From Cellulomonas gelida (GTDB taxonomy: Bacteria > Actinomycetota > Actinomycetes > Actinomycetales > Cellulomonadaceae), in the NCBI RefSeq assembly GCF_006538725.1, contig NZ_BJLQ01000020.1, positions 1 to 64,000 of the forward strand: 64,000 nt of DNA, given 5' to 3'. The translations under genes and the position numbers were made by a program. How positions within the stretch are numbered: the stretch's first letter is position 1; the number at the start of each line of letters is the position of its first letter. This document shows positions 8,313-16,894 of the stretch, piece after piece. The notes beneath the pieces were generated by a model. It did no database searches, was not told where the DNA came from, and was given only the letters and a program-made list of their open reading frames with translations.

Positions 8313-8915
8313 TCAGGGGGCGGGGCGGGTGGCGCGGTAGCGGGCCAGGAGGCCGTCGGGGACCTCCTCGGCGGTGAGGGCGAACGAACGGTGGTCGCAC
8401 CAGCGGTCGCCGATGTGCAGGAACCGCTCGCGCACGCCCTCGTCGCGCAGGCCCAGCTTCTCGACGACGCGCAGCGACGGCCGGTTCTCGGGCCGGATGT
8501 TCACCTCGATGCGGTGCAGCCCTACGGTCGTGAAGCAGTGGTCCACCGCGAGGGCCACCGCCACAGGCATCACGCCGCGCCCGGCGACGTGCTCCGAGAG
8601 CCAGTACCCGATCGCGCCGGACCGCAGCGAGCCGTAGGTGATCGAGGAGACCGTCACCTGCCCGACGAGCTCGCCCGCGTAGTCCACCGCGAACGGCAGG
8701 CTCGTGCCCGAGCGCGCCTGCGCGGACAGGGTGCGCACGAACTGCGCGAACGTGGGCCGCGGGCCGTCGACCGGCACGGGGCTGGTGGCGTCCCACGGCT
8801 CGAGCCAGGACTGGTTCTGCGCGCGCAGCTCGAGCCACGCCGGCCCGTCCCGGCGGCGCAGCGGCCGCAGGCGGACGAGGTCGTCGACGAGGACCGCCGG
8901 CCAGCCGTGCGCCAT
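8313..8915 (-). CDS. rimJ: GNAT N-acetyltransferase, RimJ/RimL type
   Basis: 200 aa, usual for the RimJ family that acetylates the alpha-amino group of ribosomal or other proteins with acetyl-CoA. The order is VRLRPLRRRDGPAWLELR (beta1/alpha1), GELVGQVTVSSITYGSLRSGAIGYWLSEHVAGRGVMPVAV (beta4 and the acetyl-CoA pyrophosphate loop, degenerate Q/RxxGxG as AGRGVM), then NIRPENRPSLRVVEKLGLRDEG, the typical RimJ C-terminal motif. The start overlaps the moeA stop (ATGA), so the two are translationally coupled. The order galU-moeA-rimJ is conserved in actinobacteria. The true substrate protein is unknown. Confidence 0.88.
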   Translation of the reverse strand: MAHGWPAVLVDDLVRLRPLRRRDGPAWLELRAQNQSWLEPWDATSPVPVDGPRPTFAQFVRTLSAQARSGTSLPFAVDYAGELVGQVTVSSITYGSLRSGAIGYWLSEHVAGRGVMPVAVALAVDHCFTTVGLHRIEVNIRPENRPSLRVVEKLGLRDEGVRERFLHIGDRWCDHRSFALTAEEVPDGLLARYRATRPAP

Positions 8916-10150
8916 CAGCCCTCCAGCACCAGGCAGTGCACGACCTGCCCCGGCGCGACGGTGGTGTCCTGCTCGCCGACGACCGCGAGCGCGTTCGCGT
9001 GCGCGAGCGCGCTGACCGTCGGTGCGAGCGGGTCGCCCAGAGCGGTGACCCGGTAGCCCTCCTCGGGCGAGCCCAGCACGGTCGCGGGGACGAACTGCCG
9101 CAGGCCCGTCGGCGCGGTCCAGCCGTGCGTGGCGCGCGCGGCGACGCTCGGCCGGTACAGCTCGGAGTGACCCGCCATGGCCCGCAGCGCGGGACGCACG
9201 AACACCTCGAACGACACCTGCGCCGCGACGGGGTCGCCCTGCAGCGCGAAGATCGGCACCGTGCGGTCGGCGCCCAGCTCGGTGCCGACCGTGCCGAACC
9301 CGTGCCGGAACCCGGGCGTCATCGCCACGTGGTCGAGCCGGACCGTGCCGAGCGTCGCGAGCACGTCCTTCACGGTGTCGCCGACGAGCTCGGACAGCCC
9401 GCCGGTGATCACGACGAGGTCCGCGCGCACGAGCTGGTCGTCGAGCGCCTCGCGCAGCGTGCCGCGGTCGTCGGGCAGGATCCCGACGCGCACGGGCGTG
9501 GCCCCGGCGTCCCGGACCGCGGCCTCCAGCGCGTGGCCGTCGGTCTCGAACACCGCGCCCTCCGGGGGCCGCGCGCTGCCGGGCTCGACGAGCTCGTCGC
9601 CCACCGACAGCAGCACGACTCGCGGCGTGGGGTGCACGTGCAGGCGACCGTGCCCGAGCGTCGCCGCGAGCGCGAGCTGGCGCGCCCCCAGACGCGTGCC
9701 GGCGGTGAGCACGACCTCGCCGGTGCGGACGTCGGCACCGACGGCCCGCACGTGCTGGCCCGCGACGGCCGGGCGCTGCATCGCGAATCGCGCCGCGCCG
9801 CGGTCCGTCTCCTCGACGGGCACGACCGAGTCGGCACCGAGCGGTAGCGGGGCGCCCGACGACACGCGCACCGCCTGGCCGGGAGCGAGCCGCAGCCCCG
9901 ACGGACCGCCGGCGCGCACGTCGTGCGCTACGGGCAGCGTCAGCTGGCTGTCGTAGCCCGCGCCCGCGGTCTCGTGCGCCGCGACCGCGTACCCGTCGCG
10001 CGCGGCGACGGCGACGGCCGGCACGTCCCTCGTCGCGACGAGGTCACGCGCGAGGATGCAGCCGGTCGCGTCGTGCAGCGCGACGTCGAGGGGCGCGACC
10101 GGCCCCACGGCGGCGAGCACGGCCGCCAGGTGGTCCTGGACCGATCTCAT
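8915..10150 (-). CDS. moeA: Molybdopterin molybdenumtransferase MoeA
   Basis: 411 aa, family-typical. It inserts molybdate into adenylylated molybdopterin in molybdenum cofactor synthesis. N-terminal HLAAVLAAVGPVAPLDVALHDATGCILARDLVATRDVPAVAVAARDGYAV carries the domain I/II signature (usually PPFDNSAMDGYA, here VAVAARDGYAV). The MoCF-biosynthesis domain has VLLSVGDELV and VITGGLSELVGDTVKDVL (usually GG.S.G..D). The C-terminal domain IV follows. No other molybdenum-cofactor genes are in the window. It sits between galU (26-nt gap) and rimJ (4-nt overlap). The changed DNSAMDG motif makes a divergent paralogue, such as the actinobacterial MoeA1 type, more likely than the main housekeeping enzyme. 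Confidence 0.88.
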   Translation of the reverse strand: MRSVQDHLAAVLAAVGPVAPLDVALHDATGCILARDLVATRDVPAVAVAARDGYAVAAHETAGAGYDSQLTLPVAHDVRAGGPSGLRLAPGQAVRVSSGAPLPLGADSVVPVEETDRGAARFAMQRPAVAGQHVRAVGADVRTGEVVLTAGTRLGARQLALAATLGHGRLHVHPTPRVVLLSVGDELVEPGSARPPEGAVFETDGHALEAAVRDAGATPVRVGILPDDRGTLREALDDQLVRADLVVITGGLSELVGDTVKDVLATLGTVRLDHVAMTPGFRHGFGTVGTELGADRTVPIFALQGDPVAAQVSFEVFVRPALRAMAGHSELYRPSVAARATHGWTAPTGLRQFVPATVLGSPEEGYRVTALGDPLAPTVSALAHANALAVVGEQDTTVAPGQVVHCLVLEG

Positions 10151-10176
10151 GCGGGCATTGTGCCCCGCCCCAGGGG

Positions 10177-11079
10177 TCAGGCCTTGCTGCCCGCGACGTA
10201 CTGGACGAGCCAGTCCTTGAAGTCGGGGCCGAGGTCCGGACGATCCACCGCGATCCGGACGACGGCCTTGAGGTAGTCGAGGCGGTCGCCCGTGTCGTAC
10301 CGGCGTCCGCGGAACACGACACCCGTGACGCCGCCACCCCGCTCGGCAGGCATGTCCATGAGCGTCGCGAGGGCGTCGGTGAGCTGGATCTCCCCGCCGC
10401 GCCCCGGAGCGGTCTGCTCGAGGACGTCGAAGACCGCGGGGTGCAGCACGTAGCGGCCGATGATCGCGAGGTTCGACGGCGCCTCGTCGACCGGGGGCTT
10501 CTCGACGAGACCCGTGATCCGCACGGTGTCCGCGTCCTCGTCGCCGTCGAGCGGCTCGACCGCCGCGCAGCCGTAGGAGGAGATCTGCTCGGCCGGGACC
10601 TCGAGCAGTGCGATGACCGATCCGCCGAGGCGCTCCTGGATCTCGAGCATCGGGGTCAGCAGGGCGTCGCGCTCGTCGATCAGGTCGTCGCCCAGGAGCA
10701 CGGCGAACGGCTCGTCGCCCACGTGGTGCTTGGCCTGCAGCACGGCGTGGCCCAGACCGCGAGGCTGGCCCTGCCTCACGAAGTGCACGTGCGCGAGGTC
10801 GGTGGACTCGCGCACCTTGGCGAGGCGTTCGGTGTCGCCCTTCGCCTCCAGCGCTGCCTCGAGCTCGGGGACCGCGTCGAAGTGGTCGGCGAGCGTGCGC
10901 TTCGAGCGACCGGTGATGAGCAGGACGTCGTCCAGACCGGCCGCGACGGCCTCCTCGACGACGTACTGGATCGCGGGCTTGTCGACGACCGGGAGCATCT
11001 CCTTGGGCGTCGACTTCGTGGCCGGCAGGAAGCGGGTGCCCAGACCGGCGGCGGGAATGACTGCCTTGTGGATCGTCAT
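10177..11079 (-). CDS. galU: UTP-glucose-1-phosphate uridylyltransferase GalU
   Basis: 300 aa. Makes UDP-glucose from UTP and glucose-1-phosphate for envelope and exopolysaccharide sugars. The start carries the nucleotide-binding signature AVIPAAGLGTRFLPATKSTPKEM at residues 6-28, then DKPAIQYVVEEAV, the sugar-phosphate loop region FVRQGQPRGLGHAVL, LLGDDLI, and VEKPP. It reads as a full-length enzyme. The ATG lies 6 nt after TAGCGT (11086-11091) without a Shine-Dalgarno, so it is probably leaderless. It is first in galU-moeA-rimJ-(sepX), divergent from the 5-FTHF cyclo-ligase gene as in mycobacteria. Confidence 0.97.
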   Translation of the reverse strand: MTIHKAVIPAAGLGTRFLPATKSTPKEMLPVVDKPAIQYVVEEAVAAGLDDVLLITGRSKRTLADHFDAVPELEAALEAKGDTERLAKVRESTDLAHVHFVRQGQPRGLGHAVLQAKHHVGDEPFAVLLGDDLIDERDALLTPMLEIQERLGGSVIALLEVPAEQISSYGCAAVEPLDGDEDADTVRITGLVEKPPVDEAPSNLAIIGRYVLHPAVFDVLEQTAPGRGGEIQLTDALATLMDMPAERGGGVTGVVFRGRRYDTGDRLDYLKAVVRIAVDRPDLGPDFKDWLVQYVAGSKA

Positions 11080-11275
11080 GTCGGAACGCTAGCCGCGCAC
11101 CGCGCGCCCCGCCCAGGGCAAGCGAGTGTGGCGTGGGTTACGTCGACGGATCGCCGTGCGCGGTTCCGGACGCGTTCACGACGACGTCACGCCCGGCCGT
11201 CGGACCGGCCCCGACGAAGCCGGCCTGGGCACCCCGGAGGACGGTGCCGGCCCGATCCTTTGCGACACTGGTGCC

Positions 11276-11911
11276 ATGAGCAGCGCTGCCGACTCGTCGA
11301 ACCGCGCAGGAGCACCGGAGCCCGAGGAGGAGAAGGAGCAGCTCCGCGCGTCGATCCGCAAGGCCCGCGCCCACCGCTCGCAGCGCCGCCGCGACGAGGC
11401 CGCCGCGGCCCTCGCCGACGTCGTCGAGTCGATCCCCGCGGTCGCCGCCGCGCGCTGCGTCTCCGTCTACGCCGCGCGCGCGACCGAGCCCGCGACGTCC
11501 GTCCTGCTCGAGCGCCTCGCGGCGCGCGGCGTGCGGATCCTGCTGCCCGTGCTCGGCGCCGGGTTGCAGCGCGGCTGGGCGGAGTACGCCGGCGCCGACG
11601 ACCTGCGCGAACGCGCTCCGGGACGTCCTCCCGAGCCCGGCGGTCCGACGCTCTCCGCGCAGGCCCTCGCCGACGCCGACGTGATCATCGCCCCGGCCCT
11701 GGCGGTCGACACCGCGGGCGGCCGCCTCGGTCAGGGCGGCGGCTGGTACGACCGTGCCCTCGAGCACGCCCGCGCCGACGCGCTCGTCGTCGCCGTGGTG
11801 TTCCCCGAGGAGGTGCACGACGCGACGCTCGACCCGCTGCCGCGCGAGCCGCACGACCGTCGCGTCGACGCCTACGCCACGCCCGAGCGCTGGGTGCCCC
11901 TGACCTCCTGA
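11276..11911 (+). CDS. 5-formyltetrahydrofolate cyclo-ligase
   Basis: 211 aa from ATG 11276; the frame is open upstream but that part is atypical. The enzyme converts 5-formyl-THF to 5,10-methenyl-THF with ATP in folate salvage. Visible features are an N-terminal basic helix (EKEQLRASIRKARAHRSQRRRDEA), the substrate-pocket region, and the C-terminal ATP/phosphate loop GGRLGQGGGWYDRAL (family GxGxGYYDR). There is no Shine-Dalgarno; GACACT sits 6 nt before the ATG as a near-consensus leaderless -10. It is divergent from galU. Confidence 0.93.
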   Translation: MSSAADSSNRAGAPEPEEEKEQLRASIRKARAHRSQRRRDEAAAALADVVESIPAVAAARCVSVYAARATEPATSVLLERLAARGVRILLPVLGAGLQRGWAEYAGADDLRERAPGRPPEPGGPTLSAQALADADVIIAPALAVDTAGGRLGQGGGWYDRALEHARADALVVAVVFPEEVHDATLDPLPREPHDRRVDAYATPERWVPLTS

Positions 11912-11920
11912 GCCCCCGCG

Positions 11921-11950
11921 CCCCCGGCCGGCGCCGACGGGCGCCCGGTC
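11921..11950. terminator. Imperfect hairpin between convergent genes
   Basis: CCGGCGCC and GGCGCCCGG can pair with one bulge around a GACG loop, between the stops at 11911 and 11949. It is plausible as a shared terminator; the stem is imperfect. Confidence 0.4.
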
Positions 11951-14504
11951 ACGGGTGCAGCGTGAGCCTGTCGACCGCGTCGGCCGTCGTCGCGGCCGAC
12001 GTGAACGGCCACGGGAACGTCTCCCCCGCCGCCCACGGGCCGAACTGGTCGCTGTAGTGCGGGCTCGCGGGGTGACCCGACGAGCCGGTGAAGTTCACCC
12101 ACGTCGAGGAGTCCAGGTCACCGAGGTCGACGACCATGCGCATCGACGGCCCGGCCGTCACCGCGTAGCCCTCGGACGCGTCCCACGCGGTCGCGTCGAC
12201 GATCGACGGCCCGCCCCCGACCCCGATCGGGTCGGGGTTGACGAAGTTTCGCACCAGGCCCGGGATCGACGCGCCACCGAGCACCGGGTGCTCGGGCGCG
12301 GCCGAGTGCAGGCGCCCCCAGCGCCACGAGCCGGCGTCGCGGCCGAGCTGCTGCGTCAGGGACAGTCGGGCCGTGATCATCGCCTGGTAGAGGATCTCGT
12401 CGCGACCCTCGAGCAGCCCGGGGGTCGTGCGGTCGTCCCACCACGGCGACGCCGGGTCGTCGAGCAGGCCACGGACCACCTCGAGCCAGCGGGAGCTGCC
12501 GTCGGGCAGGTCGCCGTCGGGCAGGTCGTCGGCGAACGTGAGCTCGAGCAGGGTCTTCCACACCGCCGCGAAGTACGCGGCCGCGGCCGAGTCGGCGCTC
12601 GAGACGCGGTCCCACGACCGCAGGAGCTGCTGGCCGTCGTCCTCGAACGTGTCGACGATCCCGATCCGCAGGAGCCACGGCACCAGGACGTCGGCGTACG
12701 GGTTGTGCTGGTCGTTCTGGAGCGCACCGACGTCCTGCACGCTGATCTTCTCCCCCGCCGCGATCGCGGACGCGAGCTGCGAGCCGATCCGCTGCGAGCG
12801 GTAGCCGTAGTCCCAGTCGTCGGTCAGGAACGGGCCCACCCCCGCGGGTGTGACCGCCTGGTTCGCCGCGACGACGTAGCCCTCGACCGGGTCGAGCGCG
12901 CGGGGCATGACCTCCGGGTCCACGTAGCCCTGCCAGTCGTACGCGGGGTCCCACCCGGGCCGCGGCCACGTGCCGTCCGAGGGCACAGCGCCGACGATCG
13001 TGTTGCGCACCGGGATGCGCCCGGGCGCCTGGTAGCCGATGTGGCCGTCCGTCGTCGCGAAGACGATGTTCTGCGACGGCACGTCGAGGAGGCGACCCAC
13101 GCGCGCGATGTCCTCGGCGTCACGGGCCGTGTCCATCGCGAGGACCGCGTCCGCGGTGCGTCCCGGCGCGAGCGCGGTCCACGCGAGCGCGACCTCGTAC
13201 TGGCGACCGGTGATGCCGTCCGCGAGCGGCGCACGCGCGACCGCGTCGACGTCGATCACGTCCGAGATGATCGGCCCGTGCGCCGACTGGCGCACCTGGA
13301 TCGAGACGTCGTCGCCGCCGTTGACCTTGATGACCTCGTTCCGGACCGTCAGCGGCACGGTCTGGTCGCCGCGCAGCGCGCGTCCGTCCTCGACGCGCTC
13401 GAGGAAGAAGTCCGTGACGTCCGCGCCGAGGTTCGTCAGCCCCCACGCGAGGTCGGCGTTGTGGCCGATCACCACGCCCGGGAAGCCGGCGAACGAGAAG
13501 CCCGAGACGTCGTACGGACATGCGTCGTCGACCGTTGCGCAGCGCAGGCCCACCTGCGTCCAGATGCCCGGGGCGGAGATGCCCAGGTGGGGGTCGTTGG
13601 CCAGCAGCGGCGCACCGCTCGCGGTGTGCTCACCCGCGACGACCCACGAGTTGGACCCCACGCCCTCGCCCTCGCCGACGAGGTGCGGCACGGCGTCGAG
13701 CGCCCGCTGCGCGCTGTCGAGAGCGCCCTGCAGGCCCGAGTCGTCGAGGTCCAGAGAGGTCGCCGTCGCTGCGGCCAGCTCCGGCGTCGCCAGGTCCTGC
13801 GCGCTCAGGATCGGGGCGTTGAGGTCGTACGGGTAGGCGGGGAACAGCTCGTCGACGCGCGTCACGTCGCGGACCGAGGCGTACGCCCGGGCCCGCGCGA
13901 GCTCGTCGTCGTAGTTCCCGCGCAGGTCCCACGCCATCGCCTTGAGCCACGCGAGCGAGTCGACCGCGTCCCACGGCTCGGGCGCGTCGACGTCGACCTG
14001 CAGCCCCAGCACCGTGTACTCGACCGCGATCTGCGACGGCGCCTTGCCGTCCAGGTAGGCGTTGACGCCCTGCGCGTACGCCTCGAGCGCGGCCCGCGTC
14101 GTGTCCTCGACCAGCCCCAGCTCACGCTCGGCGACCCGGCGCCAGCCGAACGTGCGGATGACCTTGTCCGCCTCGAGCGCGTCGTCGTTCTCGCCCACGA
14201 GCTCGCTCAGCCGCCCCGCGACGACGTGCCGGCGGTAGTCCATCTCGAAGAACCGGTCCTGCGCGGCCACGTAGCCCTGCGCGAGGAACAGGTCGTGCGG
14301 GTTGTCGGCCGTGATCGTCGGGACCCCGCGCGCGTCACGCGTCACGGTGACCTCGTCCCGCAGGCCAGTCACCTCGAGGGACCCGCCCACCTGCGGCAAC
14401 GGGCGACGCACGACGACGAACGCCGCGACCGCGGACGCGACGAGCGCCACCACCAGGACGATGGCGACGGACAGGAGAGTCAGACGAAAGGCACGGCTAC
14501 GCAC
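11949..14504 (-). CDS. Penicillin acylase family Ntn hydrolase, membrane-anchored
   Basis: 851 aa. The N-terminal hydrophobic helix (LLSVAIVLVVALVASAVAAFVV, ~10-31) acts as a signal or anchor for an extracytoplasmic enzyme. The alpha-subunit region has VTVTRDARGVPTITADNPHDLFLAQGYVAAQDRFFEMDYRRH. Autoprocessing would expose the catalytic Ser284 in GVG|SNSWVVAGEHTASGAPLLANDPHL; the NDPHL Asn is the conserved oxyanion residue. The beta-subunit region continues with HNADLAWGLTNLGADVTDF. The family includes penicillin, cephalosporin and acyl-homoserine-lactone acylases, and the natural amide substrate cannot be told from sequence. The GTG start has TACCCT 7 nt upstream and no Shine-Dalgarno, suggesting leaderless translation. 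Confidence 0.93.
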   Translation of the reverse strand: MRSRAFRLTLLSVAIVLVVALVASAVAAFVVVRRPLPQVGGSLEVTGLRDEVTVTRDARGVPTITADNPHDLFLAQGYVAAQDRFFEMDYRRHVVAGRLSELVGENDDALEADKVIRTFGWRRVAERELGLVEDTTRAALEAYAQGVNAYLDGKAPSQIAVEYTVLGLQVDVDAPEPWDAVDSLAWLKAMAWDLRGNYDDELARARAYASVRDVTRVDELFPAYPYDLNAPILSAQDLATPELAAATATSLDLDDSGLQGALDSAQRALDAVPHLVGEGEGVGSNSWVVAGEHTASGAPLLANDPHLGISAPGIWTQVGLRCATVDDACPYDVSGFSFAGFPGVVIGHNADLAWGLTNLGADVTDFFLERVEDGRALRGDQTVPLTVRNEVIKVNGGDDVSIQVRQSAHGPIISDVIDVDAVARAPLADGITGRQYEVALAWTALAPGRTADAVLAMDTARDAEDIARVGRLLDVPSQNIVFATTDGHIGYQAPGRIPVRNTIVGAVPSDGTWPRPGWDPAYDWQGYVDPEVMPRALDPVEGYVVAANQAVTPAGVGPFLTDDWDYGYRSQRIGSQLASAIAAGEKISVQDVGALQNDQHNPYADVLVPWLLRIGIVDTFEDDGQQLLRSWDRVSSADSAAAAYFAAVWKTLLELTFADDLPDGDLPDGSSRWLEVVRGLLDDPASPWWDDRTTPGLLEGRDEILYQAMITARLSLTQQLGRDAGSWRWGRLHSAAPEHPVLGGASIPGLVRNFVNPDPIGVGGGPSIVDATAWDASEGYAVTAGPSMRMVVDLGDLDSSTWVNFTGSSGHPASPHYSDQFGPWAAGETFPWPFTSAATTADAVDRLTLHP

Positions 14505-14540
14505 GTCTGCGAGGGTAGTGCCGCCTCGGGACCCTCGCCG

Positions 14541-14879
14541 TCAGGAGGCAGCCGGAGCCGCGGCCGTGGCGCTCGTCGTCGAGGACGAGGACGAGCTGCT
14601 CGACGTCGTCCCGGAGGTCGATGCGGACGACGCGGACGCCGTGCTCGCCGCCGGCTTGGCGCTCTCCGACGGGACCGCCGGAACCGACGACGACTTCGCA
14701 CCCGAGCGCGCGTCGTTGCGGTAGAAGCCGGAGCCCTTGAAGACCACGCCCACCGAGGAGAAGACCTTGCGGAGCTTGCCCTCGCACTCGGGGCAGACCG
14801 TCAGGGACGAGTCCGAGAACGACTGGTGGATGTCGAAGGCGTGGCCGCACGCCGTGCACGCGTACGAGTAGGTGGGCAC
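14541..14879 (-). CDS. FmdB-type zinc-ribbon protein, possible Ruc-like chaperone
   Basis: 112 aa from GTG 14879 with AGGAG directly upstream (the open frame runs to 14924). Residues 1-45 are the FmdB zinc ribbon: PTYSYACTACGHAFD (CxxC), then LTVCPECEGKLRKVFSSVGVVFKGSGFY (CxxC). The remainder is a low-complexity Ser/Thr/Ala tail, likely disordered. This plan and the gene order match mycobacterial Rv0991c, reported as a redox-regulated chaperone with a zinc CxxC domain and a disordered tail. A CIRCE-type inverted repeat at 14951-14975 lies 72 nt upstream, so HrcA-controlled heat induction is likely. Older annotations call this family formamidase regulatory protein, which is not informative. 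Confidence 0.85.
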   Translation of the reverse strand: MPTYSYACTACGHAFDIHQSFSDSSLTVCPECEGKLRKVFSSVGVVFKGSGFYRNDARSGAKSSSVPAVPSESAKPAASTASASSASTSGTTSSSSSSSSTTSATAAAPAAS

Positions 14880-14950
14880 CGGGTCTCCTGAGGGTTCGTT
14901 CGGTGTGTCTCGTGCGGTGGCCACCGGGGACCGACGCGGGTCGCGCCGCC

Positions 14951-14975
14951 TGGCACTCGCACGTTCCGAGTGCCA
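14951..14975. promoter_or_regulatory. CIRCE element (HrcA operator)
   Basis: TGGCACTC - 9 nt - GAGTGCCA, perfect arms with the diagnostic 9-nt spacing. The consensus is TTAGCACTC-N9-GAGTGCTAA, and the GCACTC/GAGTGC core is exact. It lies 72 nt upstream of the FmdB-type gene on the minus strand. HrcA repressing such a gene fits the mycobacterial Rv0991c precedent. Confidence 0.85.
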
Positions 14976-15059
14976 ATGGTAACGGCGTCCGCAACCCGCC
15001 CATTCCCTCGGCGATCCCGGAGTGCGCCCGCGGCGGGTCGCCGAGTCCGGGCCAGGCGC

Positions 15060-15096
15060 ACCGAGGACCGCCGGCGCTGGGTCGGCGGTCCTCGGT
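15060..15096 (-). terminator. Terminator downstream of mscL
   Basis: Perfect 14-bp stem (15060-15073 with 15083-15096) and 9-nt loop, beginning 11 nt after the mscL stop codon. Confidence 0.85.
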
Positions 15097-15106
15097 CGGG
15101 CGGGCG

Positions 15107-15670
15107 TCAGACGGTCGGGGCGGGCGGCGCAGGCGGTGCGCTGGGGCCGTCCGCCGGCTTGATCGTGGGCGGGTTCGAGACGTCGGCCGACAGCGCCGGC
15201 GTGGGGCGAGCGGCCAGCAGGTCGCGGATCTCCTGCAGCAGCAGGATGTCCTCGGCGGGCGCCGCGGGCTCGGGCTCCTCGCCGCGCTTGCGTCGGGCAG
15301 CGAGCTTGTTGAGCGGCAGGACGACGAGGAAGTAGATCGCCGCTGCGGTAAGCAGGAACGTCAGCAGCTGCGTCAGGATCACTCCGACACGGATCGGGTT
15401 ACCACCCTCGTCGCCCCACGTGTACGGGCCGATGCTCCACAGGTTGTTCAGGTCTGGCTGCCCGAAGATCCAGCCGATGAGCGGGTTGAGGAACTCCTCG
15501 ACGACCGCCTTGACGACGTTTCCGAACGCGGCGCCGATGACGACACCGATCGCGAGGTCGACGACGTTGCCGCGTGCGATGAAGTCCTTGAAGCCCTCGA
15601 AGACCTTGCCGAGGCCCTTCGCCCCGGAACCGAGGGTGGTAGTGGCCGAGCCGAGCGGGGACTGAGTCAC
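15107..15670 (-). CDS. mscL: Large-conductance mechanosensitive channel MscL
   Basis: 187 aa from GTG 15670, with GGAGG five bases upstream; the much longer open frame to 16870 is in front of the real start. MscL is the inner-membrane emergency valve that opens on hypo-osmotic shock. KVFEGFKDFIARGNVVDLAIGVVIGAAFGNVVKAVVEEFLNPLIGW holds the N-terminal helix and gate helix TM1. TM2 is VGVILTQLLTFLLTAAAIYFLVVLPLNKLAARRKR, followed by the charged cytoplasmic helix. The C-terminal tail after ~150 is an extra 35-residue Pro/Ala-rich extension, longer than the usual 130-150-aa protein and likely disordered. Confidence 0.96.
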   Translation of the reverse strand: MTQSPLGSATTTLGSGAKGLGKVFEGFKDFIARGNVVDLAIGVVIGAAFGNVVKAVVEEFLNPLIGWIFGQPDLNNLWSIGPYTWGDEGGNPIRVGVILTQLLTFLLTAAAIYFLVVLPLNKLAARRKRGEEPEPAAPAEDILLLQEIRDLLAARPTPALSADVSNPPTIKPADGPSAPPAPPAPTV

Positions 15671-15716
15671 GTGAACCTCCGTTGAGCTGAGCGGCCGTGG
15701 CCACTGCGACGTTCGA

Positions 15717-16394
15717 TCATGGCACGACGACCGCGGACAGCAAGGCGGAAACGGCCGCACCTGACAACGCGGCCGCCTCGTCGGGCGAGACCGCGACCAG
15801 CACGGGCGCCGAGTCGCCGCCAGCGAGCCCTGCTGACCACCCCTGGTCCTGCGCGCCGGGCGGGACCGGCAGCACGAGCGCATGCCGCGCGACGACCACG
15901 CCCTGCGTCCCGGTCTCGGCGGCGGCGGCGAGCACGTCGATGCGCGTGCCGGGCCGCAGGAGCGCGGCCATCGCCGGGTCGGCGAGCCGCACCGCGGCGA
16001 CGACCGTCCCGGGCGGTCCCACGAGCCCGCCCGACGCGAGCAGCCCGGGCACCACCGGCAGCCCGGCCGGCACGGGCACCGCGACGTCCTCGCCGACGAC
16101 CTCGTGCGTGCTCGTCGTCGTCCGCGTGAGCGCGAGGCCCGCCGGGACGCGGGCGACGCGCACGTCCGTCGCGGCGATGGTCGTCCCCGCCGGCAGGTCG
16201 CGCGCCGCGACGACCACGGCCTGCGTCTGCGGCTCGGGCGGTCGCAGCACCTGGAGCGCCGACGACACCGCGATCCCCACGCCGAGCGCGGCCACGACGA
16301 AGCGCCACCGCCACAGCACCCCGCGCCACGCGACCTTGACCGGCCGCCTGCGCCGCTCCAGCGGCGGTACCCCGCCGTCCACCCATCCCCGCAC
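15717..16394 (-). CDS. SAF-domain protein (CpaB/RcpC-like)
   Basis: 225 aa from GTG 16394; a GTG at 16436 gives a 239-aa version. A basic N-terminus is followed by one membrane anchor (WRFVVAALGVGIAVSSALQVL), then a SAF-like beta-clip starting VVVAARDLPAGTTIAATDVRVARVPAGL, and the CpaB-like region LADPAMAALLRPGTRIDVLAAA. Such proteins take part in Flp-pilus assembly, but no pilus genes are nearby and this single copy is a usual neighbour of mscL and fmdB in actinobacteria. Its function there is unknown. Confidence 0.8.
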   Translation of the reverse strand: MRGWVDGGVPPLERRRRPVKVAWRGVLWRWRFVVAALGVGIAVSSALQVLRPPEPQTQAVVVAARDLPAGTTIAATDVRVARVPAGLALTRTTTSTHEVVGEDVAVPVPAGLPVVPGLLASGGLVGPPGTVVAAVRLADPAMAALLRPGTRIDVLAAAAETGTQGVVVARHALVLPVPPGAQDQGWSAGLAGGDSAPVLVAVSPDEAAALSGAAVSALLSAVVVP

Positions 16395-16490
16395 GGGGGC
16401 GACGCTAGGCGCGCGTCCCGAGGTCGCGGGACCCACGCGGCCGGCGCTGTGGACGACCGCACCCCGCTCGGGGCTGGGGTCGGGTCGCGC

Positions 16491-16859
16491 CTACCAGTGC
16501 GGGGGCTTGTCCTGGCGCAGCCGGTCGTCGTTGTCGTCGCGGCCGCCGCCCCAGCCGAGGTCGGAGTCGTCGGCGCTACGGGCCGCGAGCAGCGCATCCG
16601 ACGAGCGGTCCGGCACCGGGGCAGCCGTCGTCCCGGCGAGGGGCGTCGCGGTGGCCGACGTGGAGGCGGCAGATGCCGGAGCGCCCGACGTCGGGGCGCC
16701 GGCCGTGCGGGCGGGCGGCGCCGGGAACGCGCTGCGGAGCACGGTCTCGTCGGTGCCGACGGTGCCCGACGGGCGCACGGCCCGACGCGGCCGACGCGCG
16801 GTCGGCGTGGGAGCCCCCGTCGCGCCCGCTGCCCCTCGCTCGTGGTGGTCGCCGCCCAT
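16491..16859 (-). CDS. Small disordered hypothetical protein
   Basis: 122 aa from ATG 16859. It is Ala/Thr/Pro-rich and without predicted globular domain except the C-terminal ~40 residues (DRSSDALLAARSADDSDLGWGGG...), which end in a charged, Trp-containing tail (RDDNDDRLRQDKPPHW). That tail pattern looks like a short conserved binding motif. No family is recognised. It lies between the helicase-like gene and the SAF gene on the same strand, so it may be co-transcribed. Confidence 0.55.
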   Translation of the reverse strand: MGGDHHERGAAGATGAPTPTARRPRRAVRPSGTVGTDETVLRSAFPAPPARTAGAPTSGAPASAASTSATATPLAGTTAAPVPDRSSDALLAARSADDSDLGWGGGRDDNDDRLRQDKPPHW

Positions 16860-16894
16860 ACGCCGATCATCCCACCGGGCGGGCGCGGGAGCCG

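Noticed and set aside
15107..16870. 587-aa fusion of MscL with an upstream domain
   Set aside because: The upstream part is an Arg/Ala/Pro-rich shadow of the SAF gene, and a strong ribosome site marks the real mscL start at 15670.
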